Under the pieces are notes generated by a model. The model did not search any database and was not told where the DNA came from. It saw nothing but the letters and a program-made list of their open reading frames with translations. 54,090 nucleotides of DNA, taken from contig MHBU01000018.1 of the NCBI GenBank assembly GCA_001803395.1, positions 20,648 to 74,737 of the forward strand, given 5' to 3'. Below are positions 45,602-54,090 of this stretch, piece by piece. The position numbers and the translations under genes are program-made. Source of the stretch: Methylotenera sp. RIFCSPLOWO2_02_FULL_45_14 (GTDB taxonomy: Bacteria; Pseudomonadota; Gammaproteobacteria; Burkholderiales; Methylophilaceae). The first letter of the stretch is position 1; every line of letters starts with the position of its first letter.

Positions 45602-45713
45602 GTAAGAGCGCAATCAGAACAAACTGATAAGCACTACTAAGCCAGTAAACTGGCAAGTATTGCTAATTTATTGCGCGAATGGTTTTAGTTATCGCGAATA
45701 AATTCGCTCTTAC
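45602..45713. repeat. Nested repeat: REP-like pair with H4 in the loop of one unit
   Basis: Left unit: GTAAGAGCGCAAT (45602-45614) pairs with ATTGCGC (45670-45676) through a perfect 7-bp stem. Its loop of 55 bases is a complete H element in minus orientation, apex GCCAGT-AA-ACTGGC (45641-45654). Right unit, minus orientation (45694-45713): stem GCGAAT/ATTCGC, then CTCTTAC. The complement of positions 45710-45712 (TAA) is the ntrB stop codon. Confidence 0.88.
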
Positions 45714-46804
45714 ATCGTAATCGCAACAGGTTTAACCGCTGTGGTTTCTATGGGTAATAAAATCGTAAAGCACGTATTGCCTGGTTCACTATTACATTCA
45801 ATCATGCCGTGATGCTGCGTAATAAAAGTTTGCGCTAAGGTTAAACCTAAGCCTGAGCCACCCTCAGAACCTGATACTAAGGGGTAAAAAATGCGGTCGC
45901 GAATGTCGGCTGGGATGCCAGGTCCGTTATCAATAATTTCTAACTTAATGGCGACACGGTAACGCTTTCTTGCCAGTGTGACTTGCCGTTCAGCACGTGT
46001 TCTAAAGGTGATCTGGCTGGCTGGCGTTTTATGCGCTTGCATGGCTTGTACGGCATTGCGCGCAATGTTCAAAACGGCCTGAATCAGTTTTTCGCGGTCA
46101 CCGATCAGTTCGGGAAGACTTAAATCATAATCACGTTTGATGAGTATTGATTGAGGGGACTCTGCAAGCAACAGGCTTCTTACGCGCTCTAATACCTCAT
46201 GGATATTGGTCGGTTGGTACTTTGGCACGCGATGCGGGATAAGCAGTCTATCCATCAGCATTTGCAGTCTGTCGGCCTCTTTAATAATCACTTGCGTATA
46301 TTCACGCAGGCTGGGTGACGGTAGCTCGTGCTCAAGCAGTTGCGCGGCACCGCGCAAACCACCAAGCGGATTGCGGATTTCATGCGCTAAATTTCGTAAT
46401 AGCTCGGCATTGGCTTGTTGTTGAATTAGCATGCGTTCTTCACGCGCGATACGCAGTTGCGCATCCATCGGCTGAAATTCTAAAATCAAACTGGCGGCAG
46501 GGGATTCAATGGGGGTGACGGTGCAGGTGACAGCAAAAGAATGATGTCGATGGGTGCTAATGGTAAATTCATGCTCCCGAAACGGGCTTTGCTGTTGAAT
46601 GGCGTTGTTGATAGCGAGCATGAGAATGCCGCAGTCTGGAAACACCTCGCTCATTTTCAGCCCAATGACTTGATTAGCGCTAAAGGCAAAAATAATTTCA
46701 GCGCCTGGGTTCATATAGACCACGCGCTGATGATCATCAAGCAAGATAATCGCGGTAGCTAAATGCTCTAGTCCCGCAAAGTGGTCAGGCGTTGATTGCA
46801 CCAT
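45710..46804 (-). CDS. glnL: Nitrogen regulation sensor kinase NtrB
   Basis: Soluble histidine kinase/phosphatase that controls NtrC in response to PII proteins. It has 364 residues. A PAS domain (about 10-120) is followed by the H box RNLAHEIRNPLGGLRGAAQL, an N box IARNAVQAM and G boxes DNGPGIPADIRD and GGSGLGLTLAQTF. The start ATG has a poor ribosome binding site and lies inside an inverted repeat. The stop codon is contributed by a REP-like head; the repeats separate it from ntrC by about 145 bases. Confidence 0.95.
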   Translation of the reverse strand: MVQSTPDHFAGLEHLATAIILLDDHQRVVYMNPGAEIIFAFSANQVIGLKMSEVFPDCGILMLAINNAIQQQSPFREHEFTISTHRHHSFAVTCTVTPIESPAASLILEFQPMDAQLRIAREERMLIQQQANAELLRNLAHEIRNPLGGLRGAAQLLEHELPSPSLREYTQVIIKEADRLQMLMDRLLIPHRVPKYQPTNIHEVLERVRSLLLAESPQSILIKRDYDLSLPELIGDREKLIQAVLNIARNAVQAMQAHKTPASQITFRTRAERQVTLARKRYRVAIKLEIIDNGPGIPADIRDRIFYPLVSGSEGGSGLGLTLAQTFITQHHGMIECNSEPGNTCFTILLPIETTAVKPVAITM

Positions 46805-46843
46805 AGTAGTATTGAATCCATCATTATCAGTAATAATACTATG
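46802..46843. repeat. Inverted repeat covering the ntrB start codon
   Basis: CATAGTAGTATT (46802-46813) and AATAATACTATG (46832-46843) pair at 11 of 12 positions. On the minus strand the right arm of the mRNA hairpin contains the ntrB ATG. It could be an operator or a translation-limiting hairpin. Confidence 0.65.
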
Positions 46844-46898
46844 AATAAAGCAAAAGTTGAGCCAACTAAAAAGATGGTTGTAAATTAACTTAGTCTGG

Positions 46899-47414
46899 CT
46901 ATTTTAGAGAATCCAGTTCTTTTTGCAGGAGCTCAATATTTTTTTGGTGGTTATCAACATCCGCTTGCAAGGTTTTCATTTTTTCTTCAAACTTTGGCAC
47001 ATTGCGGAAAGTTTTGCCATCGGCAGCTTTGTAAACTTCAGGCTTGGATTCACCCTCGGTATAAGCTTTTTTTGCTTGCTCTAAAGCAGATTTTTCAGCA
47101 GCGAGTTCATTTTGTAAAATTTCTTTGCGTTTATCATCACGCTGGTTTTGCGTATTTTTGTCAACGCGAGGAAAGCCCTCCGGTGTGGGGGTACGCTTAT
47201 TTGCTGTGCTACCACTTGATGCTCTGGCACGGTCATTGGAGATTACGTTGGCATCTGGATCTAACTCCAGGCGGGTGGAGCCTTTTGATTTGATATTAGA
47301 GTAGGTAACGCGGCCATCTGCATCTACATGTTTATAGATTTCAGCAAAGGCTTGGCTTGAGAGCGCAAGTGTAATCGTAAGTGCAATCAATGATAAAAAT
47401 AAGTGTTTTTTCAT
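46899..47414 (-). CDS. DUF4124 domain protein with coiled coil, exported
   Basis: 171 residues. Signal peptide MKKHLFLSLIALTITLALSS ends near QAFA. A DUF4124 domain follows (EIYKHVDADGRVTYSN, about 25-60). The C-terminal half is Lys/Glu/Gln-rich and predicted coiled coil (ILQNELAAEKSALEQAKKAY, then LQADVDNHQKNIELLQKELD). Function is unknown. Proteins of this type often lie between glnA and ntrBC in betaproteobacteria, as here. Confidence 0.85.
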   Translation of the reverse strand: MKKHLFLSLIALTITLALSSQAFAEIYKHVDADGRVTYSNIKSKGSTRLELDPDANVISNDRARASSGSTANKRTPTPEGFPRVDKNTQNQRDDKRKEILQNELAAEKSALEQAKKAYTEGESKPEVYKAADGKTFRNVPKFEEKMKTLQADVDNHQKNIELLQKELDSLK

Positions 47415-47526
47415 GGGCTTAGTTTAGTAGAGTTGAACAATTTAGGCAACATGTCATAACTGCCATACGCGCAGAACGCCTGGTATGTTGCATTAGTTGA
47501 CAGGCTATCAGTTGGTGATTGCAAAT

Positions 47527-47555
47527 AAAAAAGCACGCTTATCGCGTGCTTTTTT
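47527..47555 (-). terminator. Rho-independent terminator of glnA
   Basis: AAAAAAGCACGC/GCGTGCTTTTTT stem around TTATC. It can act in both directions and lies 25 bases past the glnA stop. Confidence 0.93.
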
Positions 47556-47579
47556 ATTACTTACTAGTTTAACAACACG

Positions 47580-48989
47580 TTAGCATGAGTAGTACAAACC
47601 AAATTCAGCTGGGTGTGGTGTCATACGCATTTTGTTCACTTCTTCCATTTTCAGGTTGATGTAAGCATCAATCCAGTCGTCAGTAAATACGCCGCCACGG
47701 GTTAAGAACTCGCGGTCATTATTTAAGGCCTCAAGTGCTTCTTCTAGTGAAGCGCATACGGTTGGGATTTGTGCATCTTCTTCTGCCGGTAGATGGTACA
47801 AATCTTTGGTGGCTGGTTCACCTGGGTGAATTTTGTTTTGAACGCCATCTAAACCTGCCATCAACAAGGCTGAGAAAGCCAAGTATGGGTTAGCGATTGG
47901 GTCTGGAAAGCGCGCTTCAACACGGCGACCTTTGTCAGAATGCACAAAAGGAATGCGAATAGAAGCAGAGCGGTTTTTAGCAGAGTAAGCTAATTTTACT
48001 GGCGCTTCAAAGTGTGGCACTAAACGTTTGTATGAGTTGGTCCCTGGGTTGGTAATTGCGTTTAAAGCGCGCGCATGTTTGATAATGCCGCCGATGTAGT
48101 AAAGCGCAAATTCGCTCAAGCCCGCATAGCCGTTACCAGCAAACAAGTTTTTGCCGTCTTTCCATACTGATTGGTGTACGTGCATGCCGCTGCCGTTATC
48201 ACCTGCAAATGGTTTAGGCATAAATGTGGCTGTTTTACCGTAAGCATGTGCTGTGTTTAAAATGACGTATTTTTGAATTTGCGTCCAGTCAGCACGTTGC
48301 GTTAAGGTGCTGAATTTAGTGCCGATTTCACATTGGCCAGCGGTTGCTACTTCATGGTGATGCACTTCAACAGGTACGCCCATCGCTTCTAATGTCATAC
48401 ACATGGCAGAGCGGATGTCGTGCAATGAATCGACTGGAGGCACTGGGAAGTAGCCGCCTTTAACGCCTGGACGGTGACCAGTGTTGCCGCCTTCAAATTT
48501 TTCATTGGATGACCAAGCGCCTTCTTCTGAGTTGATGCGCACTGAGCAGCCGCTCATTGAAACATCCCATTGAATGCTGTCAAAAATGAAGAACTCTGGC
48601 TCTGGGCCAAAATAGGCAGTGTCACCCAAGCCCGTTGACTTTAAGTACGCTTCAGCACGTTTTGCTAAAGAACGTGGATCACGCTCGTAGCCTTTGCCAT
48701 CGGTTGGGTCAACTACGTCGCAAGTTAGAATAAGGGTTGGTTCATCCATAAATGGGTCGATGTTTGCTGTTGATGGATCTGGCATCAATTGCATGTCTGA
48801 TGCTTGAATACCTTTCCAGCCTGCGATTGAAGAGCCATCAAACGCGTGGCCTTCAGTAAATTTTTCTTCATTAAAGTGTGACACAGGTACCGTTACGTGC
48901 TGCTCTTTACCGCGTGTATCAGTAAAACGAAAATCAACAAACTTAATGTCGTTATCGATGACCAATTTCATTACATTTTCCACTGACAT
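47580..48989 (-). CDS. glnA: Glutamine synthetase, type I
   Basis: Makes glutamine from glutamate, ammonia and ATP. It has 469 residues, the length of GSI-beta. Conserved signatures: [36 protein letters not shown], the glutamate loop [18 protein letters not shown] and the adenylylation region [10 protein letters not shown] with its Tyr. Regulation by adenylylation is therefore expected. The promoter region carries a sigma54 site and two NtrC-type sites. Confidence 0.98.
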   Translation of the reverse strand: MSVENVMKLVIDNDIKFVDFRFTDTRGKEQHVTVPVSHFNEEKFTEGHAFDGSSIAGWKGIQASDMQLMPDPSTANIDPFMDEPTLILTCDVVDPTDGKGYERDPRSLAKRAEAYLKSTGLGDTAYFGPEPEFFIFDSIQWDVSMSGCSVRINSEEGAWSSNEKFEGGNTGHRPGVKGGYFPVPPVDSLHDIRSAMCMTLEAMGVPVEVHHHEVATAGQCEIGTKFSTLTQRADWTQIQKYVILNTAHAYGKTATFMPKPFAGDNGSGMHVHQSVWKDGKNLFAGNGYAGLSEFALYYIGGIIKHARALNAITNPGTNSYKRLVPHFEAPVKLAYSAKNRSASIRIPFVHSDKGRRVEARFPDPIANPYLAFSALLMAGLDGVQNKIHPGEPATKDLYHLPAEEDAQIPTVCASLEEALEALNNDREFLTRGGVFTDDWIDAYINLKMEEVNKMRMTPHPAEFGLYYSC

Positions 48990-49050
48990 TAGAATCTCCT
49001 ATGATGGTGTGGGTTAAAATAAAACAGATTAAAATTCAACTCAGTAGATT

Positions 49051-49066
49051 AGCAGGAAACATGCCA
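49051..49066 (-). promoter_or_regulatory. Sigma54 promoter of glnA
   Basis: On the minus strand, TGGCATGTTTCCTGCT has the -24 GG and -12 GC elements ten bases apart, as sigma54 requires. It lies about 60 bases upstream of the glnA ATG. Confidence 0.88.
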
Positions 49067-49126
49067 GTCTGAAAAGGTCAAACCCCTATTATTTTATTGG
49101 GATGTGAAAACTGGCGTTAATAGTTC

Positions 49127-49141
49127 GCACTAAAAAAGTGC
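49127..49141. promoter_or_regulatory. NtrC binding site 1 upstream of glnA
   Basis: GCAC-N7-GTGC, a perfect match to the NtrC palindrome core, about 69 bases upstream of the -24 element. Confidence 0.85.
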
Positions 49142-49157
49142 GCATTGTGATTTTTTT

Positions 49158-49172
49158 GCACTAATAGTGTGC
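49158..49172. promoter_or_regulatory. NtrC binding site 2 upstream of glnA
   Basis: A second perfect GCAC-N7-GTGC, centred 31 bases from the first, close to three helical turns, so two NtrC dimers would lie on the same DNA face. Confidence 0.85.
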
Positions 49173-49276
49173 GCTATTGGGTATGGGTATTTTGTGGGAT
49201 TTAAGGCTATACTTTAAAACTAGTGGAAAACGTAGAAGCAAGCATAAAAATTGTAAATTTTAAGAAAGCGATCATC

Positions 49277-49741
49277 ATGAGTCATCAACAGGAAATTTTA
49301 GCGGTAGCGCAACAACGCGCGCTAGAAAAAAATCTACCTTATGCCGGAGCATTAACACCGCAGGAGGCTTTTGAAATTTTGCAAGAAAATCCAAAAGCGT
49401 TGTTAGTTGATGTGCGTACCCAAGCTGAGCTGGATTTAGTTGGGCGTGTACCAGCCGCGCTGAATGTAGAATGGGCATTTTACCCGGGTATGGTGGCGAA
49501 TGCGGATTTTGCCAAGCAATTAGTTGCTGAGCTTAATAAACGCCATGTTGATAAAGATTCAGCGTTGATTTTTTTGTGCCGTACCGGAGGCCGCTCAAGT
49601 AATGCGGCAACGGTAGCCGCATCGCTCGGATTTACGCAAGCTTACAATACCTTGGAGGGTTTTGAAGGCGAGGCCAATAGCCATAAACAACGCACACTGA
49701 TTAACGGCTGGAGGCATGCTGGTTTGCCTTGGACTAATTAA
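49277..49741 (+). CDS. Rhodanese-like domain protein
   Basis: 154 residues from the ATG at 49277 (MSHQQEILAVAQQRA); the frame is open upstream to 49223 but without conserved sequence. A single rhodanese domain is present, with LLVDVRTQAELDLVGRVP and the active-site loop FLCRTGGRSSNAA, whose Cys is the expected persulfide carrier. The loop is six residues, as in sulfurtransferases. The physiological acceptor is unknown. aroE follows three bases after its stop, suggesting one transcript. Confidence 0.9.
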   Translation: MSHQQEILAVAQQRALEKNLPYAGALTPQEAFEILQENPKALLVDVRTQAELDLVGRVPAALNVEWAFYPGMVANADFAKQLVAELNKRHVDKDSALIFLCRTGGRSSNAATVAASLGFTQAYNTLEGFEGEANSHKQRTLINGWRHAGLPWTN

Positions 49742-49744
49742 ATA

Positions 49745-50587
49745 ATGCTTGATCAATATGCCGAACCTTTGAGTGGTATTGACCGCTACGCGGTCGTGGG
49801 TAATCCAATCGCACATAGTAAATCTCCGTTAATTCATACAGAGTTTGCAAAACAAACGCATCAAAATATAAGTTACGAGCGTGTGCTTGCGCCCTTGGAT
49901 GGTTTTGAGGCGACGATTAGGGATTTGATGCAGCAAGGCTTTAAGGGCGTGAATGTGACGGTGCCGTTTAAGTTTGAGGCTTATGCCCTCTGTGATTACC
50001 ATACTGAACAAGCCAAATTAGCGGGTGCCGTGAATACCATCAAATTTACCGAGCATGGGATATGGGGCAACAATACGGATGGCGATGGTTTAATTGCCGA
50101 CATTACGCATAATCTTAACACCCTCATTGAAGGTAAGCGCGTGTTGCTACTGGGTGCTGGCGGCGCGGCTGAGGGCGTTTTTCAGCCGCTGTTAGTGCAA
50201 AAGCCTGCAAAGTTGGTGGTTGCCAATCGTACTTTAGATAAAGCCGAGAACATGGTGAGCAAGTCGCTTGATAAGACTAGCCAAGTGACGGCTTGCACCT
50301 TTGAAGACTTAAAAAATCAGCAGTTTGATATTGTGATCAATGCCACTTCAGCTGGCTTGAGTGACATGGCGTTGCCTGTCCCGAGTAGTGTGTTTGCAAA
50401 AAACTGTTTGGCCTACGACATGATGTACGGTCGCGAGACTCCGTTTATGCAGCAAGCGCGTGCAAGTGGGGCGCAGGTTGCGGATGGATTGGGCATGTTG
50501 GTTGAGCAAGCTGCAGAAGCGTTCAATTACTGGCGAGGCGTGCGACCAGAAACAAAATCTGTGATGAACATAGTAAGTGCGTTATAA
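49745..50587 (+). CDS. aroE: Shikimate dehydrogenase (NADP)
   Basis: Reduces 3-dehydroshikimate to shikimate. It has 280 residues. The shikimate-binding Ser and Lys are in VGNPIAHSKSPLIH and GVNVTVPFKFEAY, and the Asp in GNNTDGDGL. The NADP-binding turn is LLGAGGAAEGV, followed by VANRTLDKA with the arginine that favours NADP. mtgA starts directly after the stop. aroB and aroK lie 9 kb away, so the pathway is split into two groups here. Confidence 0.96.
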   Translation: MLDQYAEPLSGIDRYAVVGNPIAHSKSPLIHTEFAKQTHQNISYERVLAPLDGFEATIRDLMQQGFKGVNVTVPFKFEAYALCDYHTEQAKLAGAVNTIKFTEHGIWGNNTDGDGLIADITHNLNTLIEGKRVLLLGAGGAAEGVFQPLLVQKPAKLVVANRTLDKAENMVSKSLDKTSQVTACTFEDLKNQQFDIVINATSAGLSDMALPVPSSVFAKNCLAYDMMYGRETPFMQQARASGAQVADGLGMLVEQAAEAFNYWRGVRPETKSVMNIVSAL

Positions 50588-51319
50588 ATGCTAAGTTGGT
50601 TAATGAATCGAAATTCAGCAGCGCCATTAACCGTGGGTGGTTATTTGGAACGTGGTTTTGTGTTGTTTGTGGCGTTTGTACTGTTGTATCAGGTTTGGAT
50701 ATTTTTGCACATTTGTTGGTGGATTAAATTTAATCCGCACTCCAGCGCTTTTATGCAGAATCGCTTAGCCATTATTCAGGAAAAATCTCCCGATGCAGAG
50801 CTTAAGCATAAGTGGGTTGAGTACTCTAAAATTTCTAACCATTTAAAGCGCGCGGTCATTGCATCAGAAGATGCAAAATTTTTAGACCATGAAGGTTTTG
50901 ATTGGGAAGGCATTCAAAAGGCCTATAAAAAAAACCTGAAAAAAGGCAAGATTGTGGCGGGCGGTTCCACCATTAGTCAGCAACTGGCTAAGAATTTATT
51001 TTTATCCACAAAACGCACGCCTTGGCGCAAAGGGCAAGAGGCTATTATTACGGTGATGCTGGAAAACATACTGACTAAACGCAGGATTTTAGAAATATAT
51101 TTGAATGTGATCGAGTGGGGTAATGGTGTGTTTGGTGCCGAGGCGGCGGCAAGACATTATTACAAAACTAGCGCATCGAAGTTGAGTGCAGGCCAAGCGG
51201 CAAGGTTAGCGGCAATGATTCCCAACCCGCGTTTTTATGATGCCCACAAATTTACGCCTTATTTAAATCGGCGTGCTGCGACTATTCAAGCCAGAATGGG
51301 GATGGTGGAAGTGCCATAA
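50588..51319 (+). CDS. mtgA: Monofunctional biosynthetic peptidoglycan transglycosylase
   Basis: GT51 enzyme that polymerises lipid II. It has 243 residues. One N-terminal membrane segment (FVLFVAFVLLYQVWIFLHI) is followed by the catalytic motifs ASEDAKFLDHEGFDW, GGSTISQQLAKNLFL, RKGQEAIITVMLE and RILEIYLNVIEWGNGVFG. No transpeptidase domain is present. It starts immediately after the aroE stop. Confidence 0.95.
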   Translation: MLSWLMNRNSAAPLTVGGYLERGFVLFVAFVLLYQVWIFLHICWWIKFNPHSSAFMQNRLAIIQEKSPDAELKHKWVEYSKISNHLKRAVIASEDAKFLDHEGFDWEGIQKAYKKNLKKGKIVAGGSTISQQLAKNLFLSTKRTPWRKGQEAIITVMLENILTKRRILEIYLNVIEWGNGVFGAEAAARHYYKTSASKLSAGQAARLAAMIPNPRFYDAHKFTPYLNRRAATIQARMGMVEVP

Positions 51320-51488
51320 TATTATAGCTAGTCTCTTAAATTAAAGTCACATCTTGTTATTCTTCGCTATGCTCAGAATGACAGTTTTTTTAGTCAATAA
51401 AATCCTGCTATTATTTAAAGGATTAGCTATAGCGTAATACGCCGTACGGAACTGCGTTAATACGCCTTATATAGCCTAACAAATTGAG
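51320..51488. repeat. Convergent spacer mtgA / uvrA with short repeats
   Basis: The complement of about 51355-51382 reads TGTCATTCTGAGCATAGCG followed by AAGAATA, a hairpin motif widely scattered in bacterial genomes. Then GCGTAATACGCC (51432-51443) and GCGTTAATACGCC (51454-51466) are near-identical direct repeats. No classic terminator is seen. Confidence 0.5.
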
Positions 51489-54090
51489 TTAAAGCATTGG
51501 TTTTAAGTATTTGGCCGTATAACTTTCTGAACTTTGCGCCACTTGCTCAGGGGTACCTTCGGCAATAATAGTGCCGCCGCCATCGCCGCCTTCTGGACCC
51601 ATATCGACAATCCAATCGGCGGTTTTAATCACGTCCAGGTTATGCTCAATAATCACAATGGTGTTGCCTGCATCGCGCAAACGATGAATCACATCAAGTA
51701 ATAATTGAATGTCGGCAAAATGTAAGCCCGTGGTTGGTTCATCCAAAATGTACAAGGTGCGGCCGGTATCACGTTTGCTGAGTTCTAACGCCAGCTTGAC
51801 GCGCTGTGCTTCGCCGCCTGAGAGTGTTGTCGCGCTTTGCCCGAGGGTGATGTAACCCAAGCCTACATCTAACAAGGTTTGTAGTTTGCGGGCAATCACA
51901 GGTTGTGCGCTAAAAAAGGCGCGCGCTTGTTCAACGGTCATGCCTAAAATTTCGTGAATATTTTTACCTTTGAATTGAATCTCTAGCGTTTCACGGTTAT
52001 AACGATGTCCCTTACACACATCGCAAGGTACGTAAACGTCAGGTAAAAAGTGCATTTCAACGCGGATGACGCCATCACCTTGGCAGGCTTCGCAACGTCC
52101 ACCTTTGACGTTAAATGAGTAGCGACCTGGTCCGTAGCCACGTGCACGGCTTTCAGGCACGCCTGCAAATAAATCACGAATCGGTGTGAATAGCCCGGTG
52201 TAAGTGGCAGGGTTAGAGCGCGGCGTGCGTCCGATGGGGCTTTGATCGACATCGACGACTTTATCAAAAAATGCCAAGCCGTCAATCTCACCATAGGCGG
52301 CGGGTTCGGTGCTGCTGCCATATAAGTGCTGCGCAACAATACGGTAAAGCGTGTCGTTAATCAGTGTAGATTTTCCGCTGCCTGACACGCCGGTGATGCA
52401 ACTGAGCAAGCCGACTGGTAGATTTAAAGTGACATTTTTTAGATTATTACCGGTGGCGCCGGTCATTTTGAGCCAGCGTGTAGAATCTGGTGCGGTACGT
52501 TTTTTGTTGTAAGTGATCTGGCGTTTGCCACTCAGGTATTCACCTGTCAGTGAATTTACATTGTCTTTAATTTGATTAGGCGTACCTTCTGCCACAATGT
52601 GCCCACCATGTTCACCTGCGCCGGGGCCAATATCCACCACATAATCAGCTGCCATAATCGCATCATGGTCATGTTCCACCACAATCACGCTATTGCCAAT
52701 GTCACGCAGGCGTTTGAGTGTATCTAACAAGCGGTCGTTATCACGCTGGTGTAAGCCAATAGATGGCTCATCCAGCACATACATCACGCCAGTTAAACCG
52801 CTGCCGATTTGTGAGGCTAAACGAATGCGCTGCGCTTCGCCGCCTGATAGCGTTTCAGCAGAGCGTGACAGTGATAAATACTCTAAACCAACGTTGGTCA
52901 AAAACTTAAGGCGGTTACTGATCTCTTTAACAATCTTGTCAGCAATCGCCAGTTTCGCACCTGATAATTCAAGCGTATCAAAGAAAGTAAGTGCTAACTT
53001 TAATGGCACTTGGCACACTTCGTGAATGTTCTTGTTGCCGACTTTTACATGGCGCGCTTCTTTGCGCAAGCGCGTACCGGCGCAATCGGGGCAGCTTTGC
53101 GAATTTAAGTATTTTGCCAGCTCTTCGCGCACGGTTTGCGAATCAGTTTCGTGATAGCGGCGTTGCAGGTTATTTAAAATGCCTTCAAACGTATGTATTT
53201 TTTGATAAAACACTCCACGCTCATTCAGGTATTTAAACCCAATTTCTTCTTTACCGCTGCCGTTAAGCAATAACTTTTGTACGTGTTCAGGCAGTTTTTC
53301 AAATGTGGTATCCAGGTCAAAACTATAGTGCGCCGCCAAGCTTGATAACATTTGAAAGTAAAATTGGTTGCGTCTGTCCCAGCCTTTAATCGCACCTGCC
53401 GCTAACGACAAATGCGGAAAAGCTACCACGCGTTTGGGATCAAAAAAGTTAATGTTGCCTAAGCCATCGCATTTGGGGCAGGCGCCCATCGGATTGTTAA
53501 ATGAGAACAGGCGCGGTTCTAGCTCTGCAAGTGAGTAGTCACACGCCGGGCATGAAAACTTGGCAGAAAACAAATGTTCTTTATCGGTTTCCATCTCAAC
53601 TGCAATGGCTTTGCCTTCGGCTAAACGCAAGGCAGTTTCAAACGACTCAGCAATGCGCTGTTTCATATCGGCTTTAACTTTGATGCGATCAACTACGACA
53701 TCCACACTATGTTTGGTGGTTTTTGCTAGTTGGGGCAGGGCATCGACTTCATAAATTTTGCCATCCACGCGCAGTCTTACAAAGCCTTGTGCTTTGAGCT
53801 CTTCAAACAAATCAACTTGCTCGCCTTTGCGGTTAGACACGACGGGCGCCAATATCATAAGTTTGGTGTCTTCAGGTAGCGCCAGTACGCTATCGACCAT
53901 TTGGCTCACGGTTTGCGCTTCAAGCTTAATGCCGTGTTCTGGGCATTCAGGGTCGCCAGCACGGGCGTATAGCAGGCGCAGGTAATCGTGAATTTCTGTT
54001 ACCGTACCCACGGTTGAGCGCGGATTGTGCGAGGTGGATTTTTGCTCAATAGAAATGGCAGGTGATAGCCCTTCAATCAAATCAACATCG
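51489..54090 (-). CDS. uvrA: UvrABC excinuclease subunit A (5' end outside window)
   Basis: DNA-damage recognition ATPase of nucleotide excision repair. About 866 C-terminal residues are present; the frame is open to the window edge ([17 protein letters not shown]), so the N-terminal ~75 residues are missing. Two ABC signature motifs ([18 protein letters not shown] and [18 protein letters not shown]), the second Walker [17 protein letters not shown], two Walker B regions ([22 protein letters not shown]) and two CxxC zinc modules ([16 protein letters not shown] and [15 protein letters not shown]) are intact. Confidence 0.97.
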   Translation of the reverse strand, partial: DVDLIEGLSPAISIEQKSTSHNPRSTVGTVTEIHDYLRLLYARAGDPECPEHGIKLEAQTVSQMVDSVLALPEDTKLMILAPVVSNRKGEQVDLFEELKAQGFVRLRVDGKIYEVDALPQLAKTTKHSVDVVVDRIKVKADMKQRIAESFETALRLAEGKAIAVEMETDKEHLFSAKFSCPACDYSLAELEPRLFSFNNPMGACPKCDGLGNINFFDPKRVVAFPHLSLAAGAIKGWDRRNQFYFQMLSSLAAHYSFDLDTTFEKLPEHVQKLLLNGSGKEEIGFKYLNERGVFYQKIHTFEGILNNLQRRYHETDSQTVREELAKYLNSQSCPDCAGTRLRKEARHVKVGNKNIHEVCQVPLKLALTFFDTLELSGAKLAIADKIVKEISNRLKFLTNVGLEYLSLSRSAETLSGGEAQRIRLASQIGSGLTGVMYVLDEPSIGLHQRDNDRLLDTLKRLRDIGNSVIVVEHDHDAIMAADYVVDIGPGAGEHGGHIVAEGTPNQIKDNVNSLTGEYLSGKRQITYNKKRTAPDSTRWLKMTGATGNNLKNVTLNLPVGLLSCITGVSGSGKSTLINDTLYRIVAQHLYGSSTEPAAYGEIDGLAFFDKVVDVDQSPIGRTPRSNPATYTGLFTPIRDLFAGVPESRARGYGPGRYSFNVKGGRCEACQGDGVIRVEMHFLPDVYVPCDVCKGHRYNRETLEIQFKGKNIHEILGMTVEQARAFFSAQPVIARKLQTLLDVGLGYITLGQSATTLSGGEAQRVKLALELSKRDTGRTLYILDEPTTGLHFADIQLLLDVIHRLRDAGNTIVIIEHNLDVIKTADWIVDMGPEGGDGGGTIIAEGTPEQVAQSSESYTAKYLKPML

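Noticed and set aside
45600-45716. Reading the ntrB-ntrC repeat as a MITE with GATGTAAGAGCG terminal inverted repeats
   Set aside because: Both ends are better explained as heads of two opposed REP-like units, each with its own stem-loop; no target-site duplication is seen.

Overview
The window reads as an ordinary chromosomal segment of a betaproteobacterium, most likely a member of the Methylophilaceae such as Methylotenera. This is an inference from gene order and protein character; no 16S or other marker lies here. Supporting points are the order kdsD-kdsC-lptC-lptA-lptB-rpoN-hpf-hprK-rapZ-PTS IIA-HPr-EI, mrcA divergent from pilMNOPQ-aroK-aroB, trpGDC, rsmB-DUF4390-ntrY-ntrX, and glnA-DUF4124-ntrB-ntrC. 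Base composition is moderate to AT-leaning. I see no tRNA, rRNA, CRISPR array, complete insertion sequence or phage gene.

Layout. 0-7.7 kb (+): end of fmt, htpX, rsmB, a DUF4390 protein, an NtrY-like kinase and an NtrX-like regulator whose AAA+ domain has lost its ATPase and sigma54-contact motifs. 7.7-11.8 kb (-): a broken GGDEF tail, then hemB, trpC, a DUF3465 lipoprotein, trpD and trpG. 12-15.5 kb: a small lipoprotein (+), then thiO and a CPA2 antiporter (-). 15.7-21.2 kb (+): a Kdo/LPS-transport operon ending in rpoN. 21.2-23.0 kb: an AT-rich insert with three small membrane proteins, closed by a second diverged copy of the last 51 codons of rpoN. 23.2-28 kb (+): hpf, hprK, rapZ and a permease-less phosphotransferase chain. 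28-31 kb: a DUF4870 protein, prlC, xth. 31-33.7 kb (-): penicillin-binding protein 1A. 33.9-41.9 kb (+): pilMNOPQ, aroK, aroB, dgt. 42.4-43.6 kb: a porin. 44.2-49 kb (-): ntrC, ntrB, a DUF4124 protein, glnA. 49.3-51.3 kb (+): rhodanese, aroE, mtgA. 51.5 kb to the end (-): uvrA, truncated by the window.

Nitrogen control is unusually complete here: rpoN, ntrB and ntrC, and glnA with a good -24/-12 promoter and two perfect NtrC-type palindromes three helical turns apart. The HprK-HPr(Ser46)-EI-IIA set, without IIB/IIC permease genes or ptsN, looks regulatory.

The most unusual material is non-coding. Between about 40.7 and 45.7 kb there are several families of small hairpin repeats. One is REP-like (GTAG/GTAAG head plus stem-loop), and in three cases its head supplies the stop codon of the upstream gene (aroB, dgt, ntrB). 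A second hairpin family (called H here) sits inside the loops of these REPs and inside a third palindrome family (called P). Stems in all three families vary between copies while largely keeping their pairing. The nested repeats and the rpoN insert are the best candidates for something new.
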